A DNA stretch of 64,000 bases. It comes from Lysinimonas soli (lineage in GTDB: Bacteria; Actinomycetota; Actinomycetes; Actinomycetales; Microbacteriaceae). Below are positions 25,751 to 35,123 of the stretch, one piece after another. The notes under the pieces were generated by a model, which was given only the letters and a program-made list of their open reading frames with translations, had not been told where the DNA came from and made no database searches. The stretch covers positions 682,001 to 746,000 of the forward strand of contig NZ_JBHSMG010000001.1 in assembly GCF_042655435.1 (NCBI RefSeq). The letters are read 5' to 3'. Numbering within the stretch: position 1 is the stretch's first letter; every line of letters starts with the position of its first letter. Position numbers and translations under genes: made by a program.

Positions 25751-26411
25751 GGGGCTCTCCGGTCACGTCGCGGGCCGTCGGGTCTTCCAGCGCCAGACCG
25801 CCGAGCGGTTCGCCGGCCCAGCTGGTGACGATCCACCCGCGCGCCGGCGCACCCTCGAGCGCGACGACGCCGGTGTTCTCGAGGTGATTCCGTCCCGGGA
25901 ACTCCGGAGGGATGTTGCTGGCCCGTGCCGCCGTCCAGACCCGGATCGCGGCGCCGTGGCTGAACGCGGCCACGGTCGCGTCCTCGGCCTGCTCGCCGGC
26001 GATCCGGGCGATGTCGGCGTCGAAGCGGCCGTAGAAGTCGTGACCGTCACCCGCGCCCGGCATGCGCGCGTCGAGCTCGCCCGAGCCCCAGGCCCAGACG
26101 ACCTCGAGATAGCGCCGCACGGCGGCCTCGTCCGTGCGGCCCTCCAGCTCGCCCGCCTCGATCTCGTGGATGCCCGGCAGCACGACACGATGCATCTCGC
26201 CGCGCACCCGGGCGAGCGGCGCCGCGGTCTGCTGTGTGCGGACCAGCACCGAGGTGTAGATGCCGTCGATGTCCTCGTCGGCCAGCGCGCTCGGGATCGC
26301 GGCGGCCTGGGTGCGTCCCAGCTCGGTCAGCGACGGGCCGGGCGCGGCCGTGTCGAGGGAACCCCGGACGTTCGCGGGGGTCTGGCCGTGGCGGATCAGG
26401 AGCAGTCGCAT
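25737..26411 (-). CDS. Histidine phosphatase / phosphoglycerate mutase-like
   Basis: 224 residues of the histidine phosphatase superfamily. Catalytic RHG is in LLLIRHGQTPANVRG (phospho-acceptor His8), the second His in AFSHGAAIRVW, and YTSVLVRTQQTA provides the phosphate-pocket Arg. Substrate unknown; broad-specificity phosphatases and mutases cannot be told apart by these motifs. The ATG at 26411 has TAGGCT seven bases upstream (leaderless). Confidence 0.9.
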   Translation of the reverse strand: MRLLLIRHGQTPANVRGSLDTAAPGPSLTELGRTQAAAIPSALADEDIDGIYTSVLVRTQQTAAPLARVRGEMHRVVLPGIHEIEAGELEGRTDEAAVRRYLEVVWAWGSGELDARMPGAGDGHDFYGRFDADIARIAGEQAEDATVAAFSHGAAIRVWTAARASNIPPEFPGRNHLENTGVVALEGAPARGWIVTSWAGEPLGGLALEDPTARDVTGEPLTGP

Positions 26412-26447
26412 CCCTGCAAGCCTAGGCATGCGCGCCGACGGAGCGAC

Positions 26448-28262
26448 TCAGCTGGTCGTGCCCCCCGCGCTCGACACCCGGAAGGTCATGTTGCCCACCC
26501 AGTCGACAACGGTGACCTCGACGAGCGCGGACTGACCGCTGGTGGCGGCGACCGTGGAGGTCGCGGTGCAGGTGAAGACCGTGCCCGAGGCGAAGTTGGG
26601 CACGCTCGGGCAGTCCACCTTCACCGGCACCTTCTTGGCGGCGAACTGCTGCGCGATGACCGACTCGACGTGCGCGACGCGCTCCGGCGTCGCGGCGATC
26701 AACATCGTGAACGCGCTGACGGCGAAGATCGCGCTCGACAGCACGGCCGACACGAACCACAGCCCGACGGCGACCCCGCCGCCCTTGCCCTGCGAGCTCA
26801 GGCGGGAGGCGCGCACGGCGAGGTAGACGATCGGCGACAGCAGGATCCAGAACGGGGAGGCGAGGTCGAAGTACCCTCGTTTGGCGAGGGCGTTCCGGTC
26901 GAACTGCGCGGCCCCGATGCTGACGAACCAGACCGCGACGATGACGCCGGCCAGGATGAGATTCGGGCCGATGCCGATGCCTGTACTCGAGAGTTGGAAC
27001 TGCAGGGCGTAGCCGGCCGCGATGAGCACGGGACCGAGCAGGATCATCCACAGCGCGGCGGTGTAGGTCGATCCGCTCGGACCGATCGGAGCCGAGCCGT
27101 ACGAGCGCAGGCCCGGTCGTGCCGTGCTGGCCGCATTGAAGGGATCGCGGGAGCTGAACGGGATGATCGGCACCGGTTCGAGGTGCACGGCGTTCGGATC
27201 GAAGGGGACGTAGGCCCCCGGGTTCGGCTGGTACTGCGGGGCCGGCTGGTACTGCGGTGCCGGCTGGTACTGCGGCGCCGGCTCGTGCTGCTGCGCAGAC
27301 CAGGATGCCGGCGACTGCGATGCCGGCGACTGCGGTTCCGAGGGAGGTGCCGACAGCTGCACGGGCTGCGGGATGGCCCGGGCGACGAGCGGCTCGTAGC
27401 CCGCCGTGCTCTGCGCGAAGGGTTGGAAATCCGGTGCGGCGGCGATGGGCGGGGCGACGCTGGGTGCCGCGGCGACGGGCGGGGCGACGGGCGGGGCGGG
27501 AACCGGAATCGGGGCGACGGGAACGGCCGGCGCCGACGCGGCGGGCTCGGCGGTCGGGACGAGCCCCGGGAACGACTCGCCACTGGGTTGCGGCACGACG
27601 GGCTGGGCGACGAGGTGCTGGGCGGCGACCGGCTGCGGCACCACGGGCGGCGGCGGAGGCACGGGCTGGGCGACGAACGCTGGGGCGACCACGGGCTGGA
27701 CGACCACGGGCTGCGGAGCGACCGGCTCGGGAGCTTCCTCCGGGGCGGCGGGCGTCGCGGGGATCGCGCTCGGACCGGAGAGCGGGAAGAGCTGCTCGAT
27801 CGGGGCCGCGAGGGGCGCCTCGACGGTCGAGGGCGGCACCGTGACCGGTGTGACCTGCTCCGGCCGCGCGGCGCCGGGAAGGGGGAAGGCATCCGCGGAG
27901 ACGGGGATCGGAGGCTCCGAGGAGCCGGATTCGAGGGCGAGCTGCACAGGGACGCCGCTCAACGCGATCTCGGGCGTGATGTCGGCGAAACCGGACCACT
28001 CGGGAACGTAGGCCTGCTGCCCGGCGTTCTCGGCCATCCGGAACACCGAGTTCGGGGGAATGTACGGTTCGTCGACCGCGACCGTCGGCATCACCGCGAT
28101 CGGGGTAGGCTCGGCGAACGCGGCGGCGACGGGTTCGACTCGGGCGACCGGCGCCGGCATGGTCTGCTGACTCCAGTTGGCGCCGTCCCACCAGCGCAAT
28201 TGCGCAGCATCCATCGGGTCCGCGTACCAGCCCCCGGCCGGCGTCAGCGAAGCATTGGACAC
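26448..28262 (-). CDS. DUF2510 membrane protein with long Pro/Ala linker
   Basis: 604 residues, the largest of four clustered DUF2510 proteins. N-terminal DUF2510 module (GGWYADP, then LRWWDG-NWS, residues 11-32); residues about 130-380 are a disordered Pro/Ala/Val/Gln linker with three PAPQYQ repeats; four membrane helices at about 410-540; then an extracytoplasmic C-terminal domain with two cysteines (VDCPSVPNF; FTCTATS) that resembles DUF4333. GTG start at 28262 with GGGGGGAA upstream. The ATG-like extension to 28292 lies beyond the ribosome site. The -10 box TACTGT and palindrome are at 28291-28335. Role unknown. Confidence 0.85.
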   Translation of the reverse strand: MSNASLTPAGGWYADPMDAAQLRWWDGANWSQQTMPAPVARVEPVAAAFAEPTPIAVMPTVAVDEPYIPPNSVFRMAENAGQQAYVPEWSGFADITPEIALSGVPVQLALESGSSEPPIPVSADAFPLPGAARPEQVTPVTVPPSTVEAPLAAPIEQLFPLSGPSAIPATPAAPEEAPEPVAPQPVVVQPVVAPAFVAQPVPPPPPVVPQPVAAQHLVAQPVVPQPSGESFPGLVPTAEPAASAPAVPVAPIPVPAPPVAPPVAAAPSVAPPIAAAPDFQPFAQSTAGYEPLVARAIPQPVQLSAPPSEPQSPASQSPASWSAQQHEPAPQYQPAPQYQPAPQYQPNPGAYVPFDPNAVHLEPVPIIPFSSRDPFNAASTARPGLRSYGSAPIGPSGSTYTAALWMILLGPVLIAAGYALQFQLSSTGIGIGPNLILAGVIVAVWFVSIGAAQFDRNALAKRGYFDLASPFWILLSPIVYLAVRASRLSSQGKGGGVAVGLWFVSAVLSSAIFAVSAFTMLIAATPERVAHVESVIAQQFAAKKVPVKVDCPSVPNFASGTVFTCTATSTVAATSGQSALVEVTVVDWVGNMTFRVSSAGGTTS

Positions 28263-28290
28263 GTTTCCCCCCTCGAACGTTCCTGGCCCC

Positions 28291-28335
28291 ACAGTAGGGG
28301 CGCGCGACGCCGCGGCGGAGGCCCCCGTTCGGGGT
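28291..28335 (-). promoter_or_regulatory. DUF2510 promoter with palindrome, copy A
   Basis: Minus-strand -10 box TACTGT (28291-28296) and, 26 bases upstream, the palindrome ACCCCGAACGGGG (plus-strand CCCC at 28323-28326, GGGG at 28331-28334). The same word at nearly the same distance precedes two other DUF2510 genes. Confidence 0.6.
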
Positions 28336-28375
28336 CACGCGTCACCCTGGTGCCGAGCGGGAGGATCGCCCGCGA

Positions 28376-28684
28376 TCAGGCGTACGAGAGCGACTCGACC
28401 GTGCGCTCGTGCGCGCGTTCCGCGTGGGTCGCGGTCGGCGACGCGGCGTGCTCGGCGAGCCGGATCCGCGGACGGAAGCGCGGCGCCGACGGCGCCTGCC
28501 GAGGCACGGGGTGGTCACCCGCGGCGTGGCGGCCGATCGGGAGCGTCGCGGGCTCGGCGGCCACCGGCCGTGCCGGCGCCGACACGTGCTCGGTCCACTT
28601 CGTCCCATCCCACCAACGCACTTGGCCGGGCGACTGCGGGTCCGGGTACCAAGCGGCGGCAGGAGCCTCATTCGGGTGTGACAT
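28376..28684 (-). CDS. Short DUF2510 protein
   Basis: 102 residues: DUF2510 module at residues 9-32 (AAWYPDP, VRWWDGTKWTEHV) followed by a basic, proline-containing tail with no membrane helix. This differs from its three neighbours, which carry membrane domains. Start ATG 28684 (MSHPNEAPAAAW); a GGGGGAGATC ribosome site lies upstream. Preceded by palindrome copy B. Possibly a soluble member of the same system. Confidence 0.78.
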   Translation of the reverse strand: MSHPNEAPAAAWYPDPQSPGQVRWWDGTKWTEHVSAPARPVAAEPATLPIGRHAAGDHPVPRQAPSAPRFRPRIRLAEHAASPTATHAERAHERTVESLSYA

Positions 28685-28739
28685 GTCGGATCTCCCCCTC
28701 CGTGGGTGCGCGGATCGGGTACCCGCGCGCTCCGACTTC

Positions 28740-28784
28740 ACCCTAGCCAGGCGCCGAATCGCGAGTGAGCCCCCACTTCGGGGT
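28740..28784 (-). promoter_or_regulatory. DUF2510 promoter with palindrome, copy B
   Basis: Minus-strand -10 box TAGGGT (28740-28745) with TTACCCCGAAGTGGGGG 25 bases upstream (plus-strand CCCC 28771-28774, GGGG 28780-28783). It differs from copies A and C by one extra base in the spacer. Confidence 0.6.
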
Positions 28785-28789
28785 AATCC

Positions 28790-29074
28790 TCACTCCATCT
28801 CGGTGCCGTCGCCCACCAGTCCGTGTTCCACGAGTGCGTCCGGCCGGGCCGGTGACGGGGGCGCGTCGGAAGTGCCCGGCGGCAGGACGTCGAAGTCCAC
28901 GGTGACGTGGGTGTCCGCCGAGATCACGGCCTGGGCTTCGAGGGGATGGCCCTGCTGCTGCGGCGCCTCCGCCGCATGCCGCGGAGCTCCGGAATCGGCG
29001 GCTGCCGTCCTGGTCGCGTCCGCCTCGGCCGCATCGGCATCCGCTGCTGCTTCGTCGTCGACGTGTCGTCCCAT
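28790..29074 (-). CDS. Small acidic hypothetical protein
   Basis: 94 residues, very rich in Ala and Asp, no membrane helix, low complexity in the first half (DDEAAADADAAEADA). The second half has VISADTHVTVDFDVLPPG, which looks like a strand. Not recognised. Support for being real: ATG 29074 lies six bases behind a TACCGT -10 box, the leaderless pattern of the neighbours, and it fills a gap between two DUF2510 genes on the same strand. It could still be a chance frame. Confidence 0.5.
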   Translation of the reverse strand: MGRHVDDEAAADADAAEADATRTAAADSGAPRHAAEAPQQQGHPLEAQAVISADTHVTVDFDVLPPGTSDAPPSPARPDALVEHGLVGDGTEME

Positions 29075-29170
29075 CCGCCCACGGTAGTGCGCGCTCCCGC
29101 GGGGCCGCCACCCGCCCACAGCCCGCTCGTAGGCAGCACCCAGGCTCGGATGCCGCGGCGACTCAGGCGA

Positions 29171-30121
29171 TCAGAGCGCCAGGGAGTAGGTGAACGAGCC
29201 GTCGGGCCCGTCGATGCTCACCCAGATCAGGTGGTGCACGCCCGTGGCCTGGGTCGAATCGCAGGTGTACAGCGTGCCCGGGGTCGTCGCGTCGACGAAC
29301 GGCGGGCAGTTGACCGACACCGCCTTGCCGTGCGAGATGTAGTCGTTGCTGATGGTGCTCTGGATCTTCAGGGCGTTGCTGAGGGGCCTCAGCTGGCCGA
29401 GCGACGCGGCCAGGGGCAGGCTGCCGAAGCTGACGAGCGCCACGATGAGGAACATCGCGATCGGGCCCGTGCCGGGCACCTTGACGCGCCGCGCGATGAG
29501 GTATCCGATCGAGCCGAGCAGCGCCCAGGCGGCGCTCGGCGCATCGTAGCCACGCGACTGGAGGGCCCGGCGGTCGCCGACCGCCCACAACAGGCCGAGC
29601 AGCACGGGTACGGCGATCGCGGCCGCGAACACTAGCGGCATCGGAGAGATGTAGAAGTACACGTAGGCCGCGACGATGCCGAGTGCGAAGGCGAGCACGG
29701 GGGTCAGGGCGATCAGCCAGGCCGAACCGGTTGCCGTGCGGCCCGTGGTCCGTCGGCCCGCGTCGGCCCGCTGCGCGCGGGCGCGGTCGACGGGGTCGGC
29801 CTGCGCTTGCGCCGTGCGGTCGAACGCTGCGGTGCTCGCGATGATCTCGTTCTCGGCGGTGCCCATCCCGAACTCGCGCTCGAGCCGGCGAGCGGCGGCG
29901 ATGCGCTCCTCGGCCGTCTCTTCGGTGGAGGAGTGGATCGACGCGCCCGAGGTGCCGGCGCCCGCGGCGGAGCCGCCCGTGGCCGAGATGGCCGGCTGCG
30001 TGGTGGGCTTGTCGCGCACGTGCTCGGTCCAACCGAGGCCGTTCCACCAGCGCACCTGCTCCGACGCCGCCGGGTCCTGATACCAGCCCGCCGGGACGAC
30101 GCGCGTTGCTTGGTCGGTCAC
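29171..30121 (-). CDS. DUF2510 membrane protein
   Basis: 316 residues. DUF2510 at the N-terminus (VPAGWYQDP; VRWWNGLGWTEHV), a polar linker to about residue 130, four membrane helices (about 133-250), and an outer domain with a Cys pair (VNCPPFVDA; YTCDSTQ), laid out as in the two larger paralogues. The GTG at 30121 stands seven to eight bases behind a perfect AGGAGG, while the in-frame ATG at 30127 is only one base from it, so the GTG is preferred. Palindrome copy C is upstream. Confidence 0.85.
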   Translation of the reverse strand: MTDQATRVVPAGWYQDPAASEQVRWWNGLGWTEHVRDKPTTQPAISATGGSAAGAGTSGASIHSSTEETAEERIAAARRLEREFGMGTAENEIIASTAAFDRTAQAQADPVDRARAQRADAGRRTTGRTATGSAWLIALTPVLAFALGIVAAYVYFYISPMPLVFAAAIAVPVLLGLLWAVGDRRALQSRGYDAPSAAWALLGSIGYLIARRVKVPGTGPIAMFLIVALVSFGSLPLAASLGQLRPLSNALKIQSTISNDYISHGKAVSVNCPPFVDATTPGTLYTCDSTQATGVHHLIWVSIDGPDGSFTYSLAL

Positions 30122-30184
30122 ACGCATCCCTCCTGAGCGTTTGACGGGTGGAGCTGGGGCAGTGCGGTTGATGGTGCCTCTGTC

Positions 30185-30228
30185 AGTGTAGGAGCGGCCT
30201 CGCGGCGGTTCCTGACCCCGTTCGGGGT
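30185..30228 (-). promoter_or_regulatory. DUF2510 promoter with palindrome, copy C
   Basis: Minus-strand -10 box TACACT (30185-30190) with TACCCCGAACGGGGTC exactly 25 bases upstream (plus-strand CCCC 30216-30219, GGGG 30224-30227). Closest match to copy A. Confidence 0.6.
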
Positions 30229-30266
30229 ATGTCGCATGGCGGCGTCGCCCCGGGTGCGCCGCCGAC

Positions 30267-31586
30267 TCAGCCCTGGGCCGAGAAGACTCCCCAGTCGTCG
30301 ACGCGCCAATCGATCCATCCATTGGAGCGCTGCAGGCTGACGGTCACGTCGTAGGTGCCGCCGCCGGGCTTGTGGGCCTGGCAGACGAAGGACTGCTGGG
30401 GGATCAGGGGTGGCGTCGTCGGGCACGTCACCGTGAGCCGCGTGCCGAGCGACGACGCATCCTGCATGATGGAGGCCTCTGCCTGGTGGGCGAACGACGC
30501 CGGGGCGAGCTGGATGATCAACCCGGGCACCGCCACATTGGCCAACAGCGTCCCCACGCCGAGCACCAGGAAGGTGAGCAGCGGGCCGAAACCGGTGCCG
30601 GCTTCGCGGACCGTGCTGGTGAGGCGCGCGATCAGGTAGACCAGCACCGTGAGCACCGACCAGATCCAATGCGCCGGCTCCACGATGCCCGCGCGTTTGA
30701 GGGCGCGGTAGTCGAGGATCGAGAACACGATCCCGGCCACGTACGGCACGCCGAACATCAGCACGATCACGACCGGGGTCGGAGTCTGGGCGACCCCCGA
30801 CAGCAGCAGCAGCAGACCGACGACGAGCGTGTAGAGCGGGATCAGGGTGAGCAGCCAGGCGGGACCGGTGCTCGTCGGCACATCGGTGATGACCCGGGTG
30901 CGGGCGAACTCGCCCTGCCACGGTTCGGCGGGGTGACCCGCACCGCGGCGATCGTCGAAACGGGTGTCGGCGAACGACTGATCCGCGGGCCCGCTCTGAC
31001 GCGGATCGCCCTGACGGACGTCGGTCTGCTGAGGATCGGCACCCCAGCCATGCTCCGCCGGATTGACGGGAACGAAGGAGGTCGCCGACTCGCTGACGTG
31101 GGCGAACGCGGAACGCGGAACCGACGCCTCGCCGAGAAGATCGTCGAAACGGGTGTCGAGTTCGTAGGGGGCGCTGGTCGGCGCGTCCTCGAGCTGCCCG
31201 CTCGAGGCCAACTGGATGCCGGCCGCCGGGTCTTCGACCGGGATCCGGTCGCGCTCGGGAGCCTCGAGCGACCGCAGGGGGTCGGCGAATGCCGCAGCGG
31301 GAGCCGTCGGATCGCGGTCCGCGTCGCCGACCTCGCTGAGCCGCTCGCGCTCGCGGCGCTCGCGACGGCTCAGCTCGCGGTCGGCCTCATCGGCGAAGGG
31401 GAGGTCGTCGGCCGGATCGTCGTCGGCGTACGCCAGCTTCGAGGTGACCGTCTCGGTGGCCATCATCGGCTGGCGGGCGTCCGAGATGTGCTCCGTCCAG
31501 GCGTGGTTGTCCCACCAGCGCAACTGCGGAAGACCGAGCGGATCGGGGTACCAACCGGCAGGAACGCGAACGTCGTCGTCTGGCAC
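30267..31586 (-). CDS. DUF2510 membrane protein with acidic linker
   Basis: 439 residues. DUF2510 (VPAGWYPDP; LRWWDNHAWTEHI) at residues 8-32, an acidic and Arg-rich linker (DDDPADDLPFADEADRELSR) to about 225, four membrane helices (about 228-370), then a small outer domain with Cys pair (VTCPTTPP; SFVCQAHK) ending in a beta-rich repeat of hydrophobic residues. GTG 31586 has AAGGAG six bases upstream. Upstream is a weaker relative of the palindrome (ACCCCGACTCCCGGGG) about 28 bases before a TAGTAT box. Confidence 0.85.
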   Translation of the reverse strand: MPDDDVRVPAGWYPDPLGLPQLRWWDNHAWTEHISDARQPMMATETVTSKLAYADDDPADDLPFADEADRELSRRERRERERLSEVGDADRDPTAPAAAFADPLRSLEAPERDRIPVEDPAAGIQLASSGQLEDAPTSAPYELDTRFDDLLGEASVPRSAFAHVSESATSFVPVNPAEHGWGADPQQTDVRQGDPRQSGPADQSFADTRFDDRRGAGHPAEPWQGEFARTRVITDVPTSTGPAWLLTLIPLYTLVVGLLLLLSGVAQTPTPVVIVLMFGVPYVAGIVFSILDYRALKRAGIVEPAHWIWSVLTVLVYLIARLTSTVREAGTGFGPLLTFLVLGVGTLLANVAVPGLIIQLAPASFAHQAEASIMQDASSLGTRLTVTCPTTPPLIPQQSFVCQAHKPGGGTYDVTVSLQRSNGWIDWRVDDWGVFSAQG

Positions 31587-31815
31587 GCCGCGCTCCTTTT
31601 GCTTCCGTCCCGGGTCGGATCCCGCTGTTTCCACCTGAATGTTACGGGCAAAGCGGGGCCGTGGGATACTACCCGGTCTCACCCCAACAAGGGGACAAGC
31701 CCCGGGAGTCGGGGTACAAACCCGGGGGTCGGTGTCCTCCATCGGGAGGACGAGCGCGCTCGGTTCCGGCTCCGAGGCGCGGACCACGGCCAGGCCGGTA
31801 AGGCAGACTCGACGC

Positions 31816-34368
31816 GTGCCCTCCGAGCTGCAGTTCCACCCCGGGGAGGCCTTCGACCCCGACGCCTTCCTGGGCGACTTCGACGGCTGGGTGCGCGAGC
31901 AGGGCATCCGGCTCTATCCGGCCCAGGAGGAAGCGGTGCTCGAGCTCGTCCTCGGGCGACACCTGGTGCTCTCGACCCCGACGGGAACCGGCAAGTCGCT
32001 CGTGGCGCTCGCGGCGCACGCGATCGCCCTCGCGCAGGGCAAGCGCAGCTGGTACACGGCGCCGATCAAAGCGCTCGTCAGCGAGAAGTTCTTCCAGCTG
32101 GTCGAGACGTTCGGTGCGGCGAACGTCGGCATGGTCACCGGCGACTCGAGCGTCAACCCGGATGCGCCGATCATCTGCTGCACGGCCGAGATCCTGGCGA
32201 ACCTCGCGCTGCGGCAGGGGGCTGACGCGGCCGTGGACGTGGTGTGCATGGACGAGTTCCACTACTACGCCGACCCCGATCGTGGCTGGGCGTGGCAGGT
32301 GCCCCTCCTGCTGCTCGTGCGCACCCAGTTCCTGCTCATGTCGGCGACCCTCGGCGACGTCACCGAGCTCACGGCCGACCTCGAGCGCCGCACGGGTCGC
32401 GAGGTGGCGCAGGTCATGGGGGCAGAGCGCCCGGTTCCGCTCGACTACCGCTACGTCATGACCCCCGTGCACGAGACGGTCGAACAGCTGCTCGCCGACG
32501 GTCTCGCGCCGATCTACATCGTGCACTTCTCCCAGGCCGCCGCGGTCGAACGCGCGCAGGCGCTCTCGAGCGCGAAGGTCGCCAGCCGGGAGCAGCGAGA
32601 CGCGATCGCGGAGGAGATCGGCGGATTCCGCTTCTCGGCTGGCTTCGGCGCCACGCTGTCGCGACTCATCCGGGCCGGGATCGGCGTACACCACGCGGGG
32701 ATGCTGCCCAAGTACCGGCGGCTGGTCGAGCAGCTCGCGCAACGCGGACTGCTCCGGGTGATCTGCGGCACCGACACGCTCGGGGTCGGCATCAACGTGC
32801 CGATCCGCACGGTGCTGTTCACCGGGCTCACCAAGTTCGACGGCACGAAGATGCGCCAGCTCACCGCGCGCGAGTTCCATCAGATCGCCGGCCGGGCCGG
32901 ACGCGCCGGGTACGACACGGCAGGCGAGGTCGTCGCCGAGGCGCCCGAGCACGAGATCGAGAACGCCCGCTCCACGGCGAAGGCCGAGGCGACGGCCGCC
33001 GCCGGGGGCAAGAAGAAGTCGGTGACGAAGAAGCGCGCCCCCGACGGCTTCGTCAGCTGGGGTCCACTGAGCTTCGAGCGGATGATCGCCGCGGCCCCCG
33101 AGACCCTGTCCAGTTCGATGCAGCTCACCGCCGCGATGCTCATCAACGTGATCGGACGCCCCGGCTCGGATGTGCCGGCCCGGGAACCCGGAAGCGCCTT
33201 CGAGAACGTGCGATCGCTCGTCTTCGACAACCACGAGGCACTCCCGCGGCAGCGGGCCCTTGCCCGACGGGCGATCGGGATCTACCGCACCCTGCGGGCG
33301 GCGGGAGTCGTGGAACAGCGCGGGGGAGGGTTCGACGGCAGTGCGTCGATCCGGCTCACGGTGCAGCTGCAGCCCAACTTCGCGCTCAACCAGCCGCTGT
33401 CGCCGTTCGCGCTCGCGGCCTTCGAGCTGCTCGACCCCGCGGCATCCGGCTATGCCCTCGACATGATCAGCGTGCTCGAGGCGACCCTCGACGACCCGCG
33501 ACCGATCCTGTCGCAGCAGCAGTTCAAGGCCCGTGGCGAGGCCGTCGCCGCGATGAAGCAGGAGGGCATCGAGTACGAGCAGCGCATGGAGCTGCTCGAG
33601 GAGGTGACCTGGCCCAAGCCCCTCGACGAGCTGCTCGAGCACGCCTTCGAGACCTTCGCGTCGAGCCAGCCCTGGGTGCGCGACTTCGCGTTGTCGTCCA
33701 AGTCGGTCGTGCGCGACCTGTACGAACGCGCCATGACCTTCGGCGAGTTCGTCGCGTTCTACCAGCTCGGCCGCAGCGAGGGACTCGTGCTGCGCTACCT
33801 CTCGGACGCCTTCCGTGCGGCCCGGCAGACGATCCCCGACGACGCGAAGACCGAGGAGCTGCGCGACCTGATCGAGTGGCTCGGCGAGCTCGTGCGTCAG
33901 GTCGACTCGAGCCTGCTCGACGAGTGGGAGGCCCTGACCTCGGGGGTTCCCCACCCCGAGCTGTCGATCTCGGGACGCCCCGATGCGCCCGTGCTGCCGC
34001 CGGCGCCGCCGAGCGTGCTCACCAACCGGCGCGCCTTCCTCGTGCTCGTGCGCAACGAGCTGTGGCGACGGGTTCAGCTCGCCGCGCTCCAGCGCGACGA
34101 CGAGCTCGAGGCCCTCGACCCCGACGCCGACTGGCCCACCGCGCTCGACGCGTACTTCGCCGAGCACGACGAAATCGGCACGGGACCGGATGCGCGCAGC
34201 TCGGCGCGGATCCTCATCGAGGAGGGCGCCGAGCGCTGGACGGTGCGCCAGATCATCGAGGATCCGGCAGGCGACCACGACTGGGGCATCCGTGCCGAGG
34301 TCGACCTCGCGGCCTCGGCCGAACAGGGGATCGCCGTCGTGCGGGTGCTCGGTCTCGATCGGCTCTGA
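31816..34368 (+). CDS. Ski2-like DEAD/DEAH RNA helicase with DUF3516
   Basis: 850 residues. Walker A TPTGTGKS near 55-62, DExH-type box CMDEFHYY near 144-151, SAT motif LLMSATLGD, motif VI HQIAGRAGRAGYD. After the RecA lobes comes a Lys-rich insert (GGKKKSVTKKRAPDG) and a long helical C-terminal region typical of DUF3516 proteins. Related to Ski2/Mtr4, so probably an RNA helicase acting with RNA decay or modification enzymes. GTG 31816 chosen because the N-terminus SELQFHPGEAF is normal for the family; the frame continues upstream through the divergent promoter region. Confidence 0.92.
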   Translation: MPSELQFHPGEAFDPDAFLGDFDGWVREQGIRLYPAQEEAVLELVLGRHLVLSTPTGTGKSLVALAAHAIALAQGKRSWYTAPIKALVSEKFFQLVETFGAANVGMVTGDSSVNPDAPIICCTAEILANLALRQGADAAVDVVCMDEFHYYADPDRGWAWQVPLLLLVRTQFLLMSATLGDVTELTADLERRTGREVAQVMGAERPVPLDYRYVMTPVHETVEQLLADGLAPIYIVHFSQAAAVERAQALSSAKVASREQRDAIAEEIGGFRFSAGFGATLSRLIRAGIGVHHAGMLPKYRRLVEQLAQRGLLRVICGTDTLGVGINVPIRTVLFTGLTKFDGTKMRQLTAREFHQIAGRAGRAGYDTAGEVVAEAPEHEIENARSTAKAEATAAAGGKKKSVTKKRAPDGFVSWGPLSFERMIAAAPETLSSSMQLTAAMLINVIGRPGSDVPAREPGSAFENVRSLVFDNHEALPRQRALARRAIGIYRTLRAAGVVEQRGGGFDGSASIRLTVQLQPNFALNQPLSPFALAAFELLDPAASGYALDMISVLEATLDDPRPILSQQQFKARGEAVAAMKQEGIEYEQRMELLEEVTWPKPLDELLEHAFETFASSQPWVRDFALSSKSVVRDLYERAMTFGEFVAFYQLGRSEGLVLRYLSDAFRAARQTIPDDAKTEELRDLIEWLGELVRQVDSSLLDEWEALTSGVPHPELSISGRPDAPVLPPAPPSVLTNRRAFLVLVRNELWRRVQLAALQRDDELEALDPDADWPTALDAYFAEHDEIGTGPDARSSARILIEEGAERWTVRQIIEDPAGDHDWGIRAEVDLAASAEQGIAVVRVLGLDRL

Positions 34369-34605
34369 GCCGTCGGCCGGCGCGGTCAGTGCCGGGCAGC
34401 GGGTCCCGGAGGCAGCACGGTCGCGACGGCCCGGCCATGGCGCCCGCTCGTGCGGCGGCGGTGGCGGCCGGATTCGCGCGAGACCGGTTCCGGACGCACG
34501 GGCTCGCCCGGCCGGTGCTCGCATCCGGTTCCCGTGCAGTGCTGTCCGCTCGCGCCGAGAGCGGTGTGGTCGGAGTGCGGTTTCACGCGGTCGGAGCCGT
34601 CGGCG
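34369..34605. other. Intergenic gap, no supported gene
   Basis: 237 bases between the convergent helicase and small membrane protein genes. A 66-codon minus-strand frame (34386-34586, GTG start) has no ribosome site or -10 box and reads as basic low complexity; I do not count it as a gene. Confidence 0.5.
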
Positions 34606-34932
34606 TCAGAAGGCGTCGTCGCCAGCGAGGGCGCGGGTGCGGCGGCGGGCCAGCACGGCCTGCTCGATGTCGGCGTCGTGGCGGGAGGTGCGTCCGGCCT
34701 GGATCGCCTCGACGATCCACTGCACGGTCGGCAGGATGCTGACGAGCATGGCCAGGAACCCCAGCGCCGCGAAGCTGATCGCGACCGGCGGCACGTCGTG
34801 ATCGGAGCACGCAGAGTTCGCCCCGACGCAGCCGTTGGCCCCGGCGATCGACACGTCGACGATCCCGAAGCTCACGGCCGCGACGACGATCGCGCCGAGT
34901 GCGACCACACCCAGCACGCGACGCGAGTGCAC
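34606..34932 (-). CDS. Small two-helix membrane protein
   Basis: 108 residues. Hydrophobic helix at 8-30 (VLGVVALGAIVVAAVSFGIV), a short outer loop with two cysteines (NGCVGANSACSDH), a second helix at 50-73, and a charged cytoplasmic tail (RRRTRALAGDDAF). The GTG at 34932 has GGGGGA eight bases upstream. The looped cysteines may form a disulfide. Not recognised. Confidence 0.75.
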   Translation of the reverse strand: MHSRRVLGVVALGAIVVAAVSFGIVDVSIAGANGCVGANSACSDHDVPPVAISFAALGFLAMLVSILPTVQWIVEAIQAGRTSRHDADIEQAVLARRRTRALAGDDAF

Positions 34933-35123
34933 GATTCTGATCCCCCTGAGAAGCAGCCGAGACCTCGGCTGTGTCAGGTCAGCGTACGAGCGGCGCCGAC
35001 ACCGTCGCGACGCCCAGCTCGGGGGGTATTCGCGCCCGGGGCCCCGGCACGGGCGTGTCGCGCGTACCATCGTTGCGGCGCCCATGAGGCCCGCACGCAG
35101 ATCGACGATCAAGGAGGATCACG

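Noticed and set aside
34386..34586. 66-codon minus-strand frame between helicase and membrane protein genes
   Set aside because: No ribosome site, no -10 box and low-complexity basic sequence.
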